Source: Lumbricus terrestris
Lineage: Eukaryota; Annelida; Clitellata; Crassiclitellata; Lumbricidae
Assembly: GCA_949752735.1 (NCBI GenBank)
Contig: OX457036.1
Location: forward strand, 15,317,356 to 15,381,355
Length of the DNA stretch: 64,000 bases
Reading direction: 5' to 3'
In this document: piece after piece, positions 47,801-56,004 of the stretch
Layout of the letters: every line of letters begins with the position of its first letter
Position numbering within the stretch: the stretch's first letter is position 1
Position numbers and translations under genes: made by a program
The notes under the pieces: generated by a model
What the model saw: only the letters and a program-made list of their open reading frames with translations
What the model was told of the DNA's origin: nothing
Database searches by the model: none

Positions 47801-50800
47801 CTGGAACCTGCTGAAATTCTTCACTGTTCTTTTCCAGTGAAGTCTCTAGAACTCTGTCAACTTCTGCCAAAATATCTGGAACTTGCTGAAGTCCGCGACT
47901 TATCTTTTCCTGCGAGATCTCTTCACCGATTTCTTCATCCAAAACCTCTCGAATTTCTTGACCACTTCCTTCTGCTAAAATGTCAGGAATGTCCGGAGAT
48001 TCTGGAGTTAAAATATCCTGAATGTTCTCTTTAGCAGGAACCTCACAAATGTTGTCACGCTCCCGATCGTCTTCTAATCCAGAAATGTCTGTATTTTCCT
48101 CCAATTTCAGAGCACTTGTAACACCAACAACGTCTGTACCACTCGAAAAGACTGGAGTGCTCTGTGATGTAATTTCTGTACTTATCTCACGCGCTTCAAC
48201 TATGTCTTCACCTTGATGAACAGTGTTTTCTTGCAGTTCTACACCACGTTCACCCTCTGTATTTTCTGATGTGACAATTATCGGTTCTGCGTAAGAGATT
48301 TCCTCAGACTGTTTATTCAAACTTGAATAGAGTGTACCTCGATCAAATGTTTCCAGTTCCTTATCAGTGCTTTGAAGCAGGTTACCTCCAGCTAGATGAT
48401 CTGTTTCAGTGTCAATACAAGGGTTTTCTGTCGTAAAAGCGGTGTCTAGTTTTCCAATTTCAAAAGAACAAGAATCCGCAGCAGAATCAGTTAGCTTTGA
48501 GGTTGAATGTGAAAGATCTTCAGCTGCACTACCGATAACGACAAAGGATCGATCGAGAATTCCATCACATTCAGAAATAATGTCAGAACTGTTGCCAGCG
48601 TAAGATATGATGTCAGATCTATCAGAAATTACGCAAGGGTTTCCAAAATTATCAGAAAAACCTTCAAGATTTAATTGTTGGTCCGTTTCACTTCCACTGT
48701 CAACAGTTGTCAGTTTCTCTTCAACATCAACCAGTGAGCGCACATCAAACGGAGCTTCCTTATTTTCAGATGACGTGATACTCTGCTTCAGGTTGTGGGC
48801 TGGATAAAATTCTTCTGGCGATGATGACAACTTTGCGTCCTGTACAACCTTTAGCTCTGAAACATTCTCAAGGATGGAGAAATCAGAATGCAGAAGTCCC
48901 TCTGTTTTGTTCGGATCACCATCTACATCAGCACATGCTGAACTAGAAAGCGGCTCAGAAAGGATTTCTAATGCTTGATCCGAAGAGTCACTAGGTTTAT
49001 CCACATTGAGGCTTTGCAATTCACTTGTACAAAAATCTGTTTGTGTTGCTTTGATAGACTCCGATTCAAAACATGCACCAAAATCAGGTTCTGTATCACA
49101 GAAAGTTTTTTCTAGCAGAGCCACGGACTTCTGCACTGAATCATTTTGATCAGAAGGTGCCTCCACAATTTCTTCAAGTGAATTCTTGCTCTCTAGTCTG
49201 GTTCTTAGAGCGTCTGCCAACAGTGCTTCTTCCTCTTCTGCTTCCGACAACTCAGGACCCGGTGTCTCTTGTAAAGCCTCTTCGTGTGATATCAGAATAT
49301 CCCCCGTGGTCTTATTTTCCGCTACTAATTCCTCTTGCAACTGTTCCGTTTGACCCGGCTTCTCCTCGGCTAGTTCCTCCTGAAGCAGATTACCTTTGGT
49401 TACTAATTCTTGAGAAAGTTGTCCTTGAGTTAATTGCTCAAATTCCTTCTCAACTGAGTAACCGTCGGTTAGTTTATCTTCGATGTGTGTTGATGGAAGT
49501 AATTCTGCAGAGCCTAGCTCTCTTTGATCTTGTTTAATCTGAGAAAGTTCCTCGTCTGGCTTTGAACTCTCCTTTGAAAGGTCATCTATTACCTTTGAAC
49601 ATGCTTCCAAAGACAATTCCCTTTGTTCCGCTGCCTTCAAACTATCTCCACAAGGTTCCAGGCAAGGAAAATGACCATCTTGAGAGTTTTCAAGTTCGGT
49701 AAGTAGTTTCTGAGCACTCTCCTGAATTACACTCCTATCTTCCTCCCCACGGCTTTCGCTGAATGGCTCGATGACGTCTGAAGTATCCGAAACCTCAATG
49801 GATGCCACCTGCTTGTCATCTGCCTTTGAATGGAACTCGTATGCCGTCTCAGCCTCAGCTGTCCCAGAACCTTCTCCTGTTTCTTTCTCCTCTACTTTGT
49901 CTGCGCTATCTCCTACAGATTTCTCTTTGGTAAGTTCATCTCCTAAAACAGTCTGCACATCATCTTCAGTTTCCTTATTTTCCTCAGACTCTTTCAGAGG
50001 TGTTTCCAACGTTATTTCCTCCACAGATATCCCAGGACTTTCTGCGTTGAGTATATGTCGTTGGAATTTCTTCGAGGTCACTTCGGATTCTATTTTGACA
50101 TCTGTTGACACAGCACTCACTCCAAAAGACTCCGGTTTTTCGTGTAAGCTCAGACTCCCCTCAGAAACCGCATCATTCTCTAGTTCTTTGAACGTGAGGT
50201 TACACTCAGTTTTGTTCTGTACTTCATCGGTTGGTCCTGGAAGCAAGTCCACTCTTTGTGCTTTGGTACTTTCAACGAATAGCAAACTGTTCTCTGGATT
50301 TGGGGAATCTTCCGGATTATGGACTATCTCATCCGAATAGTCTTCCAGAGATGTATCTAAAGACTCCTTGCAAATATCTTCGGCCACTTCCGTGCTTAGA
50401 CTCTTTGAAGATATGACAGCATCATGCTCAGCGTTTTCTGATTCATCAATGCGATCGTCACCAAGGTTCTTCCCTGACGCTATAGAAAGTTCATCAGTTT
50501 TGCCAGGAGGTTCTAATTTTTCTGGTGAAATGGCGCTTGTATCACCGTTCTTGTCCTCTTCATCTACCTTTGGACTTGCCGCAGTCAAGGTTTCTTTGTC
50601 CTTCTCTTGAATGACATCTGAACGAGGCTTTTCCTGTTCACTGGAAGATTTCGTTCCTAAAAGAACAGAACAAATTTATAGAGTAAATTGCCAAAGCCAG
50701 AACCAACATTTATTCATGAATTCATGTCAAGCATTTATATAACACCTCTTCAGAAAACGACTCAGAGGTGCTCCAGACTCCAGCAGAGCTAAAGAGAAGT

Positions 50801-53800
50801 CCCAAGGTGAGAAACAACATGAGAGAGGGTCAGGACTGGGAAAGAAATGAAGCTGCAAGGCATGCCATACAAGTTGAGACCTCGGGAGGGGGGAGAGCTC
50901 ACCACCGAGAAAGCACAGTTCTGCTTAGTGGAGAAATGGACAAAAATAACAAGGAGCATGCCACAGCTTACAAAGGAAGCCAAGAGCAAGGCCCAGCATA
51001 TATAAATTTTATAAGCTGTGCTGTGCAGAAGTTGTTGGAACATTGCAAGCATTGCCTTTGAGAGGTCATCAGGAGGGCCGGATAGTGTTTTAATGCATAG
51101 ACGCCTAAATATATCTACACACTGCTACAGGCTACACAGCTGTCGACCCATATCATCAGTTCATTCAAAAGCCGTAGTCATACACGTGAAAATGTTATCA
51201 GCACTTCTAAGGCAGACGAGGCCTGCAGATTAAAACACTTCAGTACATGAATGACTTTCATTTTGTTAATAATTTCAGCGTGGAACGCAAGATAGTATAG
51301 TGGCTTTCATGCAGGACCATCGAACAAGTAGTTTCAGTTCAAATTCTCATCAGAAAGTTGTCTAAACATAGCATAAGCTAATATTGCTCGTAGATGCGTC
51401 AAACGACAAGACAATATAGCACATAGTTTTATGATTTGCACATGAAATAGCACCAACAAATGTAATAGACAGCGTTGTCTAAACAGTTGACTTGATTTGG
51501 GTGAAGCGACTTTGCCAGACTATTCAGAAATAGAAACTTCAAATTCTGTGCAACTCAAGCGCCATTAAAAATTTATCCATTTACGGCCTTCACCTTGATG
51601 GGCAAGAACGAATAGAAAAAGAAACTTGCTACCTCGGATGCACAAAATATAATTACTACCGTACATGAGATTTCTGCCAAATACCGTGTACAGTTGAACC
51701 TAAAAAATAAACTGGTAAATAATTATAAATAATCGCAGAGTTTCTTTCATTTGACAGGTTACCATCTTAATTTTTTTAGTTTACCAAGCAGTACTTGGAA
51801 TTTAACCCTAAGCGCTTGTTTATGTGATTTGTCTAGCGCTATAATACCATATCCTACATGGATAATTCAGTTTTTCAGCAGAACAAGCACTTGCGAGACT
51901 AGATGTAGACAAGAATAAATTTTTTACAATGTCGAACTACGGACTTTGAACAATTTTATCCTTCATAATAAAAATTTTGTTCTACAGCTAGATCTCCCTT
52001 AATATTATTCCACGCGCGCTGTAGACGGCTAACGCGTGTGCATCGCGTGAGCCCCGCGTGAGCCGTCGCAAATTATTTTAGCTGAAAATGTTTTTAACAT
52101 TTTATGACCAGCTCGTAGTGCGCTAGACCGGTTAGCTGTTCCGCCCCTCTGATCCTAGCTGATCCCCCTCTCTGATCCTATGGTAGACTAACTGGATCCG
52201 ATCGAACCACCACAGACTACTCTCACGGACTACTCTGACTCAACGCAGCGCTCGTGAATAAGCTGGTGCCCCGCGCTTGGCTTTCGAGTAGCGCTTTATG
52301 AATTTCGAGTTTAGAATTGCGATTACGATATAGGCCTACTCCCTATAGGCAAATGCAAAAATGGGGAAGGCCGTATAGCCAGGATTTTATTTTTTTGGGG
52401 GGGAGGTGTTTTCACAACTTCTTCCTTTGGGTGAAATTTCCTGACGACCTTTTTTAGTCATCGCCTGCTTTTCTAACCTTTTCTGGCTTGTAATGCGCTC
52501 ATGGAGGTGCAAAAAACACTATTTTCTGTTTTTTCTACTATTTTCTGTTCGAAGTTACGTTATATATGCCCTACACTGTAGTTTTTACATCATGTGCTAG
52601 CAAATGCATTAATTATTTCATTTTTACATTATTTCATTTCGGGGGGTGTTCAAACACCCAAAACACCCCCAGTGGCGGCGCTAAGGGTGCTAAACAAATA
52701 AGAGTGTAATCTTACACACATAGCTGTTCATGTGGGGCCATCGATCGTGGGTTCGTAATAATTATCGTGGCAACATGTAGGCATAGGCTAAGGCTATCTT
52801 CGCTCCTACGGAGTCCTACCACAAGTTTCTCCACTTCTGGCAACAGTGGCGGCGCTAGGGGGGGGGGGGGTTGGGGGCTAAGCCCTTCCTACAAGTGGCT
52901 CAGCCCCCCCCTAAAAAAGGACCATCTGATTTTTTCACATTGAAAAATCCACGATTTTCGGTCGATGACTAAAAAACAAAACAAAAAAAAAAGGTCGTCA
53001 GAAATTTTGGCCGCGAAAATGGAAAATTTTCTTGAGATTTTGGTCGATGGCTAAAAAAAGGGTCGTCAGAAATTTCGACGGATGAAAATGTGAAATTTTC
53101 GCCGCGAGGCTTCAGCCCTCCGAAACTGAAATCCTGGCGCCGCCACTGTCTGACAATCATATAGGCTAGGCCTGCAGCTAGGCTACACCCCAGCGTGTGT
53201 TCTGGGAATCAGGCTCGTGTAGCCCTTAATTGCCATCTCTGTCAGCATAGGCCTATAGGACCGATTGGCCTACGCATGGAGCCAATAAATTGTTGGAATT
53301 TATTTGCCCATAATTATATAGGCCCCAAATGATGCCTATGGAAGTTATATGGACATAGGATATATACTGGAAGCAGAGCCCTACGCCGACATGAGAGTGT
53401 CGGCGGCGGCGCGCCGGTCATTTTTGGTCGGCGGCGGCGGCGCGCCGACAAACAAAAATCGGCGGCGGCGGCGCCCTCAAAATGTCGGCGTCGGCGGCGC
53501 AGCGCGGCGTCGTGGAATTACTGCTGCAGCGTCGCATAATTATTTTGAATGTTGTTACACAAGAACCCTATATTATCAAGATAAGCGTGTTCAGCCATAA
53601 TTTTGGCAATTATCTTGTCTTTAGTCAGCATTGATTAGAAACAATTATTCCCTGAATTAACGTTCAATTACAAAATTCTGCAAAGGCTTGATTAAGAAAA
53701 ACACAATGTCATGACAACGTTTTCAAATTCAGGCCTCCAGCTTACATGTACGTAACCTACTAATAACACTCAAAGGAGTGTTTGCGCAGTGGCGGCGCTA

Positions 53801-55917
53801 CCTGCCTATTTTACTCTTAACCTGCCTTATGACCCGTCAGAAATTCTAGAGGCTCATTTTTCTTGACGCGACCTGCTGAAATTGTATATCTGCATGCATG
53901 CAAACATGCATACATACATACACACATACATACATACATACATGCATACATACGTACGTACGTACATACATACACGCATATATACAATTATACATACATG
54001 GTTACGTACTGTTTTTGTGTAGAAATATTTGTCTGCCACAAATTGGGAGTTATCATGCAATCTTGTCAACAGATGAGGGTGCATGCAATTTTTCCCATTG
54101 TCAAAGCACACTGAGTAGTAAACGTTATCAGAATTCACCACCTTTTTTGATTTATCGGCCAATAATCCGAACGACTTCCACGCGAAACTCTTAGCATCTT
54201 CTTTAAATCCAATTGCTATGTACAAGTCTTTCAATCTAAGCAGGCCAAGTCACCCTAAGTTACACTTGTTTTATGCGGAAAATTGTTTTTATTTTCCTAA
54301 TCTGATCTCATTTGTGAGACGCTGCTCAAATTGTTGGCAAAATAGAATCTATTGTCCAATTGCCTAACATTACTCCACTGTGCATATTGACAAGCCTATT
54401 AATGTTCGAAAGCTTAATTAATCACAAATTTCACATAGGTCACGTAAAGCGTAGAGTTTGATACTGGTGAAAAAAATTGGAATTAGGTAGTAACTGGTCG
54501 GCAGTGGAGAATGACAATCCTGTATATAGACACGACCAATCGCCTGCATAAAATTGCAGACTGCCACCTCTTTGCAACGTAATAGTAACGTGTATCCTAA
54601 TACTAGAGGGCAGACGGTTCTGTTCCATCCTAGCGGACTGTCAGGCAGGAACGCACTCACGGCATAGCATTCACTTAGGCATACCTGGAGTTCTTTTTAC
54701 CTTTGTTGATGCCATAATTCAAATCAAATCACAAAATCCTCAAAAGTTTAAATGTTAAGCGCACTGTTCGAAATGTCCAAACGAATAGGTAGCATCATAG
54801 GTTTCATAGCATTGATGTAAAAAGGTTTTGCCAGGAAAAATCGAAGTCGATAAGAAAAAGATTATATTTTCATTGAAGCAACAATTTTTCATGAAAGAGA
54901 TGAAAATGCAACGAAAAGAAATAACCGAATCCACGTGGCATCGGCGGCGCGCCGACAAATTTTCGGCGGCGGCGGCGTCGGCGCGCCGACTCAAAAAAAT
55001 CGGCGGCGGCGGCGCCCACAAAGTGTCGGCGGCGGCGGCGCGGCGCGGCCGGCGCAGGGCTCTGACTGGAAGGGACAAGTCCACTCCCCCTTAACAGATC
55101 TAGCTAGGCATAATTTGGATTTGACCAATGAATGTCTTTCGCAGCTCAGTCCATCATGCACATTGTCTTCTGGTGCCAGCTGCCTAGATTAACCCTTAAT
55201 TGACGGTTACCATCTCAATTATAGCGAGCGGCTTTGCATTAGGCCAACGGTCTGCCGATATTTATGCCTTCTTTATCATCCGACGATTGATGCATACAAA
55301 ACTAGGCCTACTGCATAGCCTATAAGCTTATCTGCAGACCTAGCTATATACGTAGGCCTACTAAACCGGAATCTACTTGGTCGATCGAGTCGTAGGTCTA
55401 TTTCTACTCCATTCTTTACAACAAGGATCGCGGTTCATGTACTGTACGATCCTATAACACAAGTAGGCAGACATTTGTAGCCTATTATTGTGGCCTCTAC
55501 CTATAAATAAAACTGTAGAGATCGAAGAAAAGCTACAAAGACGTCATTCGCGCCTTAGCACTTGTGAGACGGACAGCCAGACAGACGGACGGACAGACGG
55601 ACATACAGACAAACAGACAACAGACAAACATACTGGCATAGGCCCACATACACAGACAGAGACACGCAGACAGGCAGACATACAGGCAGGCAGACATACA
55701 GGCAGGCAGGCAGGCATGCACACAGACAGACATGCCCACATGCAGGCATACACACGCATACGCACATTTATACGTAGGCCTACATACATGCATTGTATAC
55801 ATATGTCATACATATACATTATGCATGCATATATGATTACATACGTACACACACACTGTGACACACATACATACATACACACACACGCACGGACGCAAGC
55901 ACACCGACAGAAACACT

Positions 55918-56004
<87 letters not shown>

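Noticed and set aside
49073..50340. Plus-strand frames of 154 and 189 codons
   Set aside because: Antisense shadows of the acidic AGL exon 2; the Ser-rich content mirrors Glu/Ser codons on the true strand.
50588..50588. TTG at 50588 as the start of the giant frame
   Set aside because: It is Leu63 in the spliced frame. The frame continues upstream to a good splice acceptor at 50657 and matches exon 1, which has a proper ATG.
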